Origin: Paramicrobacterium humi
GTDB lineage: Bacteria; Actinomycetota; Actinomycetes; Actinomycetales; Microbacteriaceae
Assembly: GCF_900105715.1 (NCBI RefSeq)
Contig: NZ_FNRY01000001.1
Location: forward strand, 1,364,001-1,428,000
Direction of reading: 5' to 3'
DNA: 64,000 nucleotides
In this document: one piece after another, positions 32,627 through 40,143 of the stretch
Layout of the letters: each line of letters begins with the position of its first letter
How positions within the stretch are numbered: position 1 is the stretch's first letter
The notes under the pieces: generated by a model
Database searches by the model: none
The model's input: the letters and a program-made list of their open reading frames with translations, nothing else
What the model was told of the DNA's origin: nothing
Program-made: the position numbers and the translations under genes

Positions 32627-34018
32627 TCAGCCGCCGACGTGGGCACGCAGCGGGCCGGTGCCGGGCCACGGGTCGTTCTCGGCGTCGAGCCGCGCGAGCA
32701 GCCGGTGTGCGAGCTCACGCATCGCGGGAGTGTCCGGCTCGTCACAGAGCTCGAAGGGATCGGCCGACAGGTCGAAGCCCGAGAGGACGAGGTTGTCGTC
32801 GGGCTCCCACGACGCGATGAGCTTGCGCGTGCGCGTGCGCAGTCCGCGCACATCGGCGGGATCGCTCGCCGATGGCGCCCGGTAGTACGTCGCGGCCGGG
32901 TCCACGGAGGGTTCCGCCTCGCCGCGGAGAACAGGGGAGCGATCGGCGCCCCGCATGGACACCGGGATCCGCGTCTCGAGACCCGCGAAGCCGAGAATCG
33001 TCGGAGCGAAATCGAGCGACGTGACCATCTCTGTCGATGTGTGCGCCGGGATGATGCCCGGGCAGCGGACGATGAGCGGAATCCGCATGGACTCCTCGAA
33101 CGGCACGTTCTTGAAGAGCTCGTCGTGGCTGCCGAGCTGCATGCCGTGGTCGGAAGTGAACAGGACGATCGTGTCGGCCGCGATCCTCGTGGCGTCGAGG
33201 GCGGCGATGAGACGACCGACCTGGTCGTCGACTCCCGTGACAGCGCTGAAATAGTCGCGGGCGATGACCGCGGCCTTGCTCGCGACGGCACTGCCGTGCG
33301 GAACGTTGTCGCGCGTCAGCAGCTCGCGCTCCGACAAGCCGTCGTAGCGGTGACGGTAGCGCTCCGGAACCGCTTCGAACGGCTGGTGGGGAGGATTGAG
33401 CGAGACCATCAGGGCGAACGGCAGGTCGCCGGCCGCCTGGGCGCTGATCTGCTCGATTGCGACATCCACTTCGTGTTCCGCCGACCACGCGTCCACATCC
33501 GTGCGTTCGCTGCTGGCGGCATCCTGAACCCAGTAATGCGGCTGGAGGTGCTTATCGGCGGCACCGTACGAGTGCCAGTCGTCGAACCCGAAGCGGCGGT
33601 CGACGGGGGAGTACGCGTCCCACACCTTGCCGTCGTCGCGCCGGCCTTCTCCATGAATCTCATCGTCGGGGGTCGGCGGCTCAAGATGCCACTTGCCGAT
33701 GTAGCCCGTACGGTAGCCGTTCTCTCGGAGGACGCTGGCCCAGGTCGGCATTCCGTCCCGTAAACCCACCCCCAGTTCCGCGCTCTCCGAGTTGACGTTG
33801 AGCGGGACGCCGTTCTCGTGAGGAAGGCCGCTCGTGAGGAACATGGCCCGATGTGGGCTGCACACCGGATAGTTGCTCACCGCGTTGGGGACGTGCGCTC
33901 CTTCCGCGGCTAACCGATCCAACTAGGGAGTGGCCACGGGATCCGTCCCGACGGCGCCAACCGCCATGGCTCGGAACTGGTCGGACATGATCACGAGGAT
34001 GTTGGGATGGGCGCTCAC
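32627..34018 (-). pseudogene. Sulfatase copy 4 interrupted by an amber codon
   Basis: From GTG 34018, with AAGGAG six bases upstream, the frame reads a perfect sulfatase N-terminus (HPNILVIMSDQ, then TDPVATP). It then meets TAG at 33923-33925, where sulfatases have the Asn of TPNLD(R/A)L. The frame reopens at once with LDRLAAEGAH and continues 431 residues through PVCSPHRAMFL (formylglycine Cys53), YIGKWHLEPP and FTSDHGMQLGSHDE to the normal end. Translation from the TTG at 33922 would lose the first metal-binding aspartate, so the product should be inactive. The body shows no other lesion. Possibly a recent nonsense mutation, low-level readthrough or a sequencing error. Confidence 0.82.
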
Positions 34019-34070
34019 GCTGCTCCTTGACGGTTCACTGCCACTCAGTCAAGCCGTCCGTCAGCAGAGG

Positions 34071-34084
34071 ATTCAACGGGTATT
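34071..34084. promoter_or_regulatory. Candidate operator of the GntR-LacI regulator (site 2)
   Basis: ATTCAACGGGTATT, sharing ATTCAAYGGGTA with the site at 27491. Located 53 bp upstream of the original start of sulfatase 4, so it would add that gene to the glycosaminoglycan regulon. Here the second palindrome half is degenerate. Confidence 0.4.
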
Positions 34085-34109
34085 CGGCAACGGAGTCCCC
34101 GCGCCGGCG

Positions 34110-34283
34110 CTACTCCTCGTCTGCCTCGCCGGGACGCACGGCCGCCGTGTCCGCGATGTCGATGCGCGTGGTGCCGTCCTCGGTCTTCGAGACCTCGATG
34201 CGCGGGGCGGCGTCCTCTTCCGTCGCGTTCGGCGCTGTCGTGAGCTGGTCGTGTCGCTTCTCTTCGGGTGTCATGTCAGCCAT
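34110..34283 (-). CDS. Small acidic hypothetical protein
   Basis: 57-residue reading frame from ATG 34283, rich in Glu, Asp and Thr (MTPEEKRHDQLTTAPNATEE, later ISVS-type alternation TRIDIADTAAV). Third-position GC bias follows the surrounding genes, supporting a real small protein, but there is no strong ribosome-binding site and no family I recognise. Lies upstream of the interrupted sulfatase and divergent from the HAD phosphatase. Confidence 0.45.
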   Translation of the reverse strand: MADMTPEEKRHDQLTTAPNATEEDAAPRIEVSKTEDGTTRIDIADTAAVRPGEADEE

Positions 34284-34431
34284 GGTGCGACCGTAGACCG
34301 CTCGCCTCGCGATTTCCACGGGTTGCGCCGTTGCGGAAGGACCGCTTGCGGCAGGCGGTCGCGGGTGTGCGGTAGCCTGCAGTCGCGGCGGATGCGCCGC
34401 CGCTCGGTTCCAGACCACGGGGGAGTTCACC

Positions 34432-35205
34432 ATGTCCGACGGCCCGTCGACGCCGCTGCTCGTCGCCTTCGACCTCGACGACACGCTCGCGGCATCCAAG
34501 AGCCCGATGTCACCGGAGATGGCGGAGCGCCTGCGGCGACTGCTGGACGCGGCTGAGGTCGCGGTGATCTCGGGCGGGCAGTTCGCGCAGTTCCAGGCGC
34601 AGCTCGTCGACCGGCTCGGCGACACGACGCCGCAGCTCCTCGAACGGCTTCACCTGCTGCCCACGTGCGGCACGCAGTACTTCCGCTTCCGTGACGCCGA
34701 GTGGCACCGCGTGTACGCGCAGGAGCTCAGCGACGAGCAGAAAAGCGCCGCTCTCGCGGCCCTCGAATCCTCGGCGCGGGGACTCGGGCTGTGGGAGGAG
34801 CGGACGTGGGGTCCGATCCTCGAGGACCGCGGCAGCCAGATCACCTTCTCGGCGCTGGGGCAGAGCGCGCCCGTCGACGCGAAGGTCGCCTGGGACCCGG
34901 ACGGCTCGAAGCGGCTGCGCTTGCGCGACGCCGTCGCGGCGACGCTACCCGACCTCGAAGTGCGCGCGGGCGGCACGACGTCGATCGACATCACGCGCCC
35001 CGGCATCGACAAGGCGTACGGCATGCGGCAGCTCGCCGAGCAGAGCGGCATCCGCCTTGATGACATGCTGTTCGTCGGCGACCGGCTCGACGAGCACGGC
35101 AACGACTACCCCGTGAAGCAGCTCGGGGTGCGCTGCATCGAGGTCACCGGCCCCGACGACACGCTCGGCGTGATCGACGGCGTGCTCTCCGGCGTGCTCG
35201 CCTGA
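34432..35205 (+). CDS. HAD-IIB family hydrolase, phosphomannomutase-like
   Basis: 257-residue haloacid dehalogenase-superfamily protein. Motif I is VAFDLDDTLAASKSP (nucleophile Asp in DLDDT), motif II is VAVISGGQ, and motif IV is MLFVGDRLDEHGNDYP. The cap segment GGTTSIDITRPGIDKAYGM resembles eukaryotic-type phosphomannomutase/IIB phosphatases. It probably dephosphorylates or isomerises a hexose phosphate. Start ATG 34432 follows GGGGGAG. Convergent with tag, one base between the two stop codons. Confidence 0.85.
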   Translation: MSDGPSTPLLVAFDLDDTLAASKSPMSPEMAERLRRLLDAAEVAVISGGQFAQFQAQLVDRLGDTTPQLLERLHLLPTCGTQYFRFRDAEWHRVYAQELSDEQKSAALAALESSARGLGLWEERTWGPILEDRGSQITFSALGQSAPVDAKVAWDPDGSKRLRLRDAVAATLPDLEVRAGGTTSIDITRPGIDKAYGMRQLAEQSGIRLDDMLFVGDRLDEHGNDYPVKQLGVRCIEVTGPDDTLGVIDGVLSGVLA

Positions 35206-35206
35206 C

Positions 35207-35803
35207 TCAGGCGGGCCACACGCCGGAGCTGCCGCGCCGGTGACTGCCCACCAGGTGCGTGTCGATGATGCCGACCGCCTCCATGAGCGCGTGCATCGTC
35301 GTCGGGCCGACGAAGGTGAAGCCCGCTTTGCGCAGGGCCTTCGACAGCGCGATCGACTCGGACGAGGTCGTGGGGATCTCGGCGAGCGTGCGCGGCGCGG
35401 GCGTCTGTTCCGGTTGGAACGACCAGACGAAGTCGACGAGGCCGCCGTTGTCACGCAGCGTGATCGTCGCGTTCGCGTTCGTGATCGCGGCACGGATCTT
35501 CGCGCGGTTGCGCACGATGGCGGCATCCGTCATGAGTCTCTCGACGTCGGCGTCGGTGAACGCCGCGACCGCCTCGGGCTCGAAGTCAGCGAATGCCTGC
35601 CGGAACGCGGGCCGCTTGCGCAGGATCGTCGCCCACGACAGTCCCGATTGGAACGCCTCGAGGCTCAGCCGTTCGAACAGGCCGCGCTCGTCGCGCACGG
35701 GCATGCCCCACTCGGTGTCGTAGTACTCGCGCAGCAGGGGGTCGGTGGCCGCCCACGCCGGTCGGGCGAGGCCGTCGTCTCCCGTGATGAGGGCGTCGCT
35801 CAT
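35207..35803 (-). CDS. tag: DNA-3-methyladenine glycosylase I
   Basis: 198-residue base-excision repair enzyme that removes 3-methyladenine. Tag-family features: YYDTEWGMPVRDERGLFERL, LSLEAFQSGLSWATILRKRP with the E and W that hold the base, and FTFVGPTTMHALMEAVGIID. Usual zinc ligands of Tag are partly altered: the N-terminal Cys is not visible at the usual place, whereas the terminal THLVGSHRR segment is kept. Start ATG 35803 overlaps the ogt stop as ATGA; the order sigma factor-ogt-tag forms one operon. Confidence 0.9.
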   Translation of the reverse strand: MSDALITGDDGLARPAWAATDPLLREYYDTEWGMPVRDERGLFERLSLEAFQSGLSWATILRKRPAFRQAFADFEPEAVAAFTDADVERLMTDAAIVRNRAKIRAAITNANATITLRDNGGLVDFVWSFQPEQTPAPRTLAEIPTTSSESIALSKALRKAGFTFVGPTTMHALMEAVGIIDTHLVGSHRRGSSGVWPA

Positions 35804-36429
35804 GCGGCGTTCTCCAATCTGAGCAGCGTCGTCTTCGCGTCGGCGCCGCCGACGTACCCGCCGAGCGTACCGTCGGTGCGCAGCACCCGGTGGCACGGAA
35901 CCACGACCGGCAGCGGATTCGTCGCGCACGCCGTGCCGACCGCGCGCACCGCCCGCGGATTGCCGACGCGCTCGGCGACCTGCTTGTACGAGGCCGTGCT
36001 GCCGTAGCCGATGTGCGGCAGCTCGCGCTGCACGAGCTGCCGGAACCCGCGCGAGAGGGCGTAGTCGAGGGGCAGGTCGAAGCCCGTGCGGGTGCCCGCG
36101 AAGTACTCGTCCATCTCGTGCGCGGCGGAGTCAAGGCGCTTCGGCGCGCGCAGCACGCGCGGGCTCAGCTTCGCGGCGAGCGCATCGAGAACCGCATCGA
36201 ACCCTTCCCGCTCGTACGCGACGCGCACGAGGCCGGTGGGCGTCGCGGCGAGCAGCAGCGGACCGACGGGAGTGTCGATCGTCGTGTAGGCGACATCGAG
36301 CAGGCCTTCCGCCGCCGCGCGGTCCGCGAGCCGCGCGCGCAGAGCATCGAGGTGTGCCGCCGACGGGTCGGCCGCGGACGCGAACCGCTCACTCAGCTCG
36401 ATGCAGGCGATATCCGTCTCTCTGTTCAT
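35800..36429 (-). CDS. ogt: Methylated-DNA-[protein]-cysteine S-methyltransferase
   Basis: 209-residue suicide repair protein that moves the methyl group from O6-methylguanine to its own cysteine. The active site NPLPVVVPCHRVLRTDG (PCHRV) and the preceding helix-turn-helix (YGSTASYKQVAERVGNPRAV) are complete, as is the GGYVGGADAK loop. About 45 N-terminal residues before VAYTTIDTPVGPLLLA are an extension without homology to Ada's metal-binding domain. Start ATG 36429 overlaps the sigma-factor stop. Confidence 0.93.
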   Translation of the reverse strand: MNRETDIACIELSERFASAADPSAAHLDALRARLADRAAAEGLLDVAYTTIDTPVGPLLLAATPTGLVRVAYEREGFDAVLDALAAKLSPRVLRAPKRLDSAAHEMDEYFAGTRTGFDLPLDYALSRGFRQLVQRELPHIGYGSTASYKQVAERVGNPRAVRAVGTACATNPLPVVVPCHRVLRTDGTLGGYVGGADAKTTLLRLENAA

Positions 36430-36920
36430 GCTTGCTCTCCTTCCGTCTCGCTGAGCAGGCCGCGCAGCGACTTCACCCCGTCGGACGCCGCGCGTCGTGC
36501 CGCCTCGGCGCTCCCGCCGACGAGCCCCGCGACCTCCGCATACGGCAGACCGCCGAGGTAGTGGTAAGCGACGCACATTCGCTGCTTCTCGGGCAGCGCT
36601 CCCACTGCCTGCCACAGCTCCGGGTCGCCTGCGCCGGGGATGCCGAGCGTGCTCGGTCGCTCCGGCAGCTCATCGACGGTGATCGGATGCCGCTGACGCG
36701 CCCGCGTGACATCGATCGCCTTCCGGTGGGCGATCGTCACCAGCCACGCCTCGACGTTCGCGTCCTCCGGCAGCCGTGGATAGGCGCGCATCGCCGCGAG
36801 GAACGTCTCGGACCAGGCGTCGTCGGCATCGGCGTGCGGACCGAGCACCCCGCGGCACACGCGCAGCACCAGGGTCGCGTTCTGCGACACGATCTGCTCG
36901 AACGGTTTCTTCATGGTCAT
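36426..36920 (-). CDS. ECF-type RNA polymerase sigma factor
   Basis: 164-residue group IV sigma factor. Region 2 is at about residues 20-80 (DADDAWSETFLAAMRAYPRL with the core-binding and -10 helices, then VEAWLVTIAHRKAIDVTRAR). Region 4 is at about 105-160 (LPEKQRMCVAYHYLGGLPYA, then EVAGLVGGSAEAARRAASDG as helix-turn-helix). No anti-sigma gene is adjacent. It heads an operon with ogt and tag, so it probably drives alkylation-damage repair genes, or is itself alkylation-responsive. ATG 36920 chosen; GTG 36923 and ATG 36914 are alternatives, and none has a clear ribosome-binding site. Confidence 0.85.
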   Translation of the reverse strand: MTMKKPFEQIVSQNATLVLRVCRGVLGPHADADDAWSETFLAAMRAYPRLPEDANVEAWLVTIAHRKAIDVTRARQRHPITVDELPERPSTLGIPGAGDPELWQAVGALPEKQRMCVAYHYLGGLPYAEVAGLVGGSAEAARRAASDGVKSLRGLLSETEGEQA

Positions 36921-37044
36921 CACTGGGGAGACGGACGGGGATGGTGAAACGTGAGGTCGGAACCTCGTTCAAGTCTGGACCGTTCAGCGCAGCGGCGCGG
37001 GCATCTCGTCGGACTCAGCATCGCTTCTTCGCCGTTGAATCTCG

Positions 37045-37104
37045 TTCCCCTGTCTCGAAGTGCGGCTGGGAATCGGTTGCCGAGAGCACTTCGCGACAGG
37101 GGAA
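37045..37104. repeat. 19-bp palindrome between dps and the sigma-ogt-tag operon
   Basis: Arms 37045-37063 and 37086-37104 (outer TTCCCCTGTC, inner CGAAGTGC) pair with one mismatch around a 22-base centre. It lies 74 bp downstream of the dps stop and 125 bp upstream of the sigma-factor start. A dps terminator, a sigma-operon control site or an intergenic repeat unit are all possible. No U-run is present. Confidence 0.55.
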
Positions 37105-37177
37105 GCGCGGCGAGCGTGACAGGCACAGAGAAAACGGGCCGCCGACTTCCGTCGACGACCCGTTGCCGAGGCTCCGG

Positions 37178-37822
37178 CTACTTCTTCTTCTTGCCGCCGG
37201 AGCTCTTGCTCTTCGCGCTCACCGCCGACTTGTCGTCCTTCGTGCTCGCCGCGGCCTTCGAGCCCGAGCCTGAGCCCGAGCTCTTCGCACTCGCGCGGGG
37301 CGTGCGGTTCTCGGCGCTCATGAACCACGCGAACTGCTCGAGCTGTTCGATGATGGCGTGCAGCACGTCGGCGCTCGTCGGGTCCTCCTCGTCGACGCCG
37401 TCGTGCACGTCGCGCATGGTGGCGACCGTCGACTCGATCGCCGTCGTCACGAGGTCGACGACGTCCGTCGTGCTGATCTCGCCCTGCGGGAACTCCGGCA
37501 GCGACGTCGTGGCGGCCACGACGTCCGACCGGCCGTCCGGAATCGCGTGCAGCGCGCGCATGCGCTCCGCGATCTGGTCGCTCGCCAGCCGGCCCGCCTC
37601 GACGATCTCGTCCAGAAGCAAGTGGGTGTCACGGAAGTTCGTGCCCACCACGTTCCAGTGCGCCTGCTTGCCCTGCAGGTGCAGTTCGATCAGGTCGACG
37701 AGCACTCTCTGCAGACTGTCCATGAGTCGCTCGGACGCCTTGAACCCGTGCTCCGCGTTCTGGCGGTTCGTGCGTGCGGGCCCCGCATCTGGGGCGATCT
37801 CAAGCGTGTCTTTGGGTGTCAT
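37178..37822 (-). CDS. dps: Dps family DNA-binding ferritin-like protein
   Basis: 214-residue mini-ferritin. The inter-subunit ferroxidase site shows HLQGKQAHWNVVGTNFRDTH and LLLDEIVEAGRLASDQIAER (His, His, Asp and Glu ligands). After the four-helix bundle a Ser/Gly/Lys-rich tail of about 45 residues (ending SGGKKKK) resembles the DNA-binding tails of mycobacterial Dps and histone H1-like segments. Protects DNA by oxidising iron with peroxide and by compacting the nucleoid. Start ATG 37822 with GGAGGAAG. Divergent from a PH-domain protein. Confidence 0.93.
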   Translation of the reverse strand: MTPKDTLEIAPDAGPARTNRQNAEHGFKASERLMDSLQRVLVDLIELHLQGKQAHWNVVGTNFRDTHLLLDEIVEAGRLASDQIAERMRALHAIPDGRSDVVAATTSLPEFPQGEISTTDVVDLVTTAIESTVATMRDVHDGVDEEDPTSADVLHAIIEQLEQFAWFMSAENRTPRASAKSSGSGSGSKAAASTKDDKSAVSAKSKSSGGKKKK

Positions 37823-37905
37823 GTCTTCCTCCGAAGATGGTGTCGGCGACGCGAACCGGCGTCGCACTGCCGACGCTATGCCGTGCGTGCCGCACCGGAT
37901 AGGCG

Positions 37906-37935
37906 TTGACAAGGCGGATGCGGCGACGGTATCTG
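37906..37935 (+). promoter_or_regulatory. Predicted promoter of the PH/GRAM-domain gene
   Basis: TTGACA (37906-37911), 18-bp spacer, TATCTG (37930-37935). The expected start near 37942 gives a leader of about 27 nt to GTG 37969 or 63 nt to ATG 38005. Confidence 0.4.
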
Positions 37936-37968
37936 TGAGCGCAGGGACGGGGATGGGCACCTCTTTCG

Positions 37969-38337
37969 GTGGCCGGCTTCGCCGCGATCGAGAAGACTCT
38001 GGGCATGGACATCGCCCTGGACCCCGACGAGATTCTCGTGCGCAAGAGTGGGGCGAACCTGCAGCGCGGCCTGGAGACTGTCGGCGGCCACCTCTTCCTC
38101 ACCGACCAGCGGCTCGTGTTCCGACCTCACGGGTTCAACGTGCAGTCGGGCGTCACCGACATCCCGCTCGCCGACATCGTCGGCACGCGCCTGGCGTGGA
38201 CGAAGCTCTTCGGCAAGATCCCGCTCGCCCCGAACACGCTCGAGGTGCAGACCGCCGCCGGCGTGGAATTCGCTTTCGTCGTGAGCCGCCGCACGGAGTG
38301 GGCCAGCGCCCTCGAGGCGTGCCTCCCCGACACCTGA
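37969..38337 (+). CDS. PH/GRAM-like domain protein
   Basis: 122-residue single-domain protein. The strand pattern DEILVRKSGANLQRG, GGHLFLTDQRLVFRPHGFN, and NTLEVQTAAGVEFAFVVSRR is typical of bacterial PH/GRAM domains. GTG 37969 gives the listed length; the internal ATG 38005 (MDIALDPDEILV) matches family starts better and may be the true one. Function unknown; these proteins often sit at membranes or in stress regulons. Confidence 0.7.
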   Translation: MAGFAAIEKTLGMDIALDPDEILVRKSGANLQRGLETVGGHLFLTDQRLVFRPHGFNVQSGVTDIPLADIVGTRLAWTKLFGKIPLAPNTLEVQTAAGVEFAFVVSRRTEWASALEACLPDT

Positions 38338-38354
38338 TCAGGCCCGAGCGTGCG

Positions 38355-38744
38355 TCACGGCACCGTGTAGAACTCGAGCGCGATGTCGTCCGGTCCGCGG
38401 AACGACAGCACGCGCCCGCGCAGCCCCTTCACGATGGGCGATTGCGTCACTCCGCGCTCCCGGAGGTGCTCCTGCCACGACTCGAGCTCGTCCTCGGCGA
38501 CGCCGAAGCTCAAGTGGTCGAGGCCCACGCGACGCTCCGTGAAGTCCCCGACGATCGCCTTGTCACCGTGCGACACGAAGCTCACGGTGAGCCCGTCGCG
38601 CGTCATTATCGCCTTGTCGAGACCGTTCTGCTCCACGTGCGCGAGCTCCTCGAATCCGAGCACGTCGCGAAACCAGGCGAGGCTCGCATCGACGTCCGAG
38701 ACCGTCAGTGTCACATGGTGGATGCTGCGCAACTTCGGTGTCAT
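38355..38744 (-). CDS. VOC family (glyoxalase/dioxygenase fold) protein
   Basis: 129-residue protein with two beta-alpha-beta-beta-beta modules. IHHVTLTVSDVDASLAWFRD carries the first metal histidine, RRVGLDHLSFGV the second, and IALEFYTVP the terminal glutamate, so a complete His-His-Glu metal site is possible. Start ATG 38744. Isolated between a PH protein and a PAP2 phosphatase. Substrate unknown: glyoxalase, extradiol dioxygenase and antibiotic-resistance proteins share this fold. Confidence 0.85.
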   Translation of the reverse strand: MTPKLRSIHHVTLTVSDVDASLAWFRDVLGFEELAHVEQNGLDKAIMTRDGLTVSFVSHGDKAIVGDFTERRVGLDHLSFGVAEDELESWQEHLRERGVTQSPIVKGLRGRVLSFRGPDDIALEFYTVP

Positions 38745-38832
38745 AACGCCGATGCTACGCCTTCAGCCCAGGCTGATGCCGCGTTGGGCTGTCGTCCAGT
38801 TTTCCTGCGGTTCCGGATGATCGAATAGGGGC

Positions 38833-39639
38833 GTGTCGATTCTGGTTCGCAGCTGCCTCGTCGCCCTCGGCGGCGTGATCGGAGTGATCGCGTCGTTCGC
38901 GTTCGGCGTACTCACGCCCGTCGGGCAGAGTGTCGAGCAGCGCGTCCTCGACTCCTCGAGCTACGCGGAGCACTCTCCACTGCTCGCGGTCGTGACGGTG
39001 CCGAACCTCGCGATCGCGTGCGCCGTCGTCGTGCTCATCGCCATCGTCAGACGACGATGGGCGGATGCCGCTGTCGCCGCGCTTCTGCTCGTGGCGAGCA
39101 ACCTCCTCGGCCAGCTTCTGAAGTACCGGGTGCTCGACCGGCCGCCGCTCACGAGCGACTCCCTCGACGCCGCGAACACGTTCCCGAGCGGGCATACGAT
39201 CGCGTTCGCCTCCGTCCTGATCGGCCTCGTCATCGTCGTCCCGCCCGTGCTGCGCGCGATCCTCGCGCCGATCGTCGCGCTCGTTCTCGGCGCCGTCGCC
39301 GTGCAGCTGCTCGCGTTCGGCTGGCACCGGCCGAGCGACATCGTCGGCGGCGTCTGCCTCGTCGTGGCCATCGCGGGCGTCCTCATGGCGCTGCGCACCC
39401 TGCGCACACCGCGCGTGCGCATGGGAAGGAACCCCGCCCGCCCGGTCGGCCGCGTGCTGCTCGGCGTCGGTGTGCTCGCCGGCATCGCCGCCGGCGTGCT
39501 CGCGGGCCTGCTCTCGCTCAACCTCCTCGACGACGGCTGGCCCGTGCGGGCCCTCGCCTTCGGCGTCGGCGTTGCGACCGTCTGCGTCGGCGTCGGCGCG
39601 GTTCTGTGGATGCTGCCCGCCGTCGCCCGCCGCCGGTGA
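38833..39639 (+). CDS. PAP2 superfamily membrane phosphatase
   Basis: 268-residue membrane protein with about seven helices. The acid phosphatase signature is present as KYRVLDRP (usually KxxxxxxRP), FPSGHTIAF (PSGH) and GWHRPSDIVGG (the SRxxxxxHxxxD motif, with the first Ser/Arg replaced by Gly/Trp). It probably hydrolyses a lipid pyrophosphate or phosphatidate at the outer membrane face. Start GTG 38833. Confidence 0.87.
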   Translation: MSILVRSCLVALGGVIGVIASFAFGVLTPVGQSVEQRVLDSSSYAEHSPLLAVVTVPNLAIACAVVVLIAIVRRRWADAAVAALLLVASNLLGQLLKYRVLDRPPLTSDSLDAANTFPSGHTIAFASVLIGLVIVVPPVLRAILAPIVALVLGAVAVQLLAFGWHRPSDIVGGVCLVVAIAGVLMALRTLRTPRVRMGRNPARPVGRVLLGVGVLAGIAAGVLAGLLSLNLLDDGWPVRALAFGVGVATVCVGVGAVLWMLPAVARRR

Positions 39640-39695
39640 CACCGCACGCGTCGGCACGCGGTACCGTCGAGGTAACGGCACTCGAGGAGGCACCC

Positions 39696-40142
39696 ATGAC
39701 CGCACCGCTCACCATCGCATTCATCAAGGCGAGCTGGCATTCCGACATCGTCGACCAGGCCCTCGTCGGGTTCGAGAAGGACATGCAGGATGCCGGTGCC
39801 GAGCACGTTCTCGACGTGTACGACGTGCCAGGCGCGTTCGAGATGCCGCTGCAGGCGAAGCGGCTCGCCGCCACAGGTCGTTTCGACGCGATCGTCGCCG
39901 CCGCTCTCGTCGTGGACGGCGGCATCTACCGGCACGAGTTCGTCGCGCAGGCCGTCGTCGACGGACTCATGCGCGTGCAGCTCGACACCGACGTGCCGAC
40001 GTTCTCGGTGAGCCTCACGCCGCACCAGTTCCAGCCGACTGCCGAGCACACTGGCTTCTTCCGCGAGCACTTCCTCACCAAGGGCGCCGAGGCCGCTCGC
40101 GCGGTGCGTCAGATCGTCGCGCTCGACGTCACCGCCGACTGA
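39696..40142 (+). CDS. ribH2: 6,7-dimethyl-8-ribityllumazine synthase, type II
   Basis: 148-residue riboflavin-pathway enzyme that condenses 5-amino-6-ribitylaminouracil with a butanone phosphate. The active-site segment ALVVDGGIYRHEFVAQAVVD matches type-II (Brucella RibH2-like, decameric) synthases rather than the type-I RGxTxHFDYV form. ASWHSDIVDQAL, YDVPGAFEMPL and the C-terminal FFREHFLTKGAEAARA complete the family. Start ATG 39696 with GGAGG. It stands alone, away from other rib genes, as type II copies often do. Confidence 0.9.
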   Translation: MTAPLTIAFIKASWHSDIVDQALVGFEKDMQDAGAEHVLDVYDVPGAFEMPLQAKRLAATGRFDAIVAAALVVDGGIYRHEFVAQAVVDGLMRVQLDTDVPTFSVSLTPHQFQPTAEHTGFFREHFLTKGAEAARAVRQIVALDVTAD

Positions 40143-40143
40143 C

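Noticed and set aside
33923-33925. Recoding (pyrrolysine or programmed readthrough) at the amber codon of sulfatase 4
   Set aside because: Pyrrolysine is not known from this lineage in such proteins, the site is a metal-pocket Asn in relatives, and no stimulatory structure is evident; ordinary loss is simpler.
34340-34360. GACCGC/GCGGTC hairpin upstream of the HAD gene
   Set aside because: Six pairs with a nine-base loop is common by chance at this GC content and has no clear relation to either gene.
36951-38828. 625-codon plus-strand frame across dps and its neighbours
   Set aside because: Covers the reverse complement of dps and then the PH/GRAM gene out of frame; the protein is Ser/Arg low-complexity.
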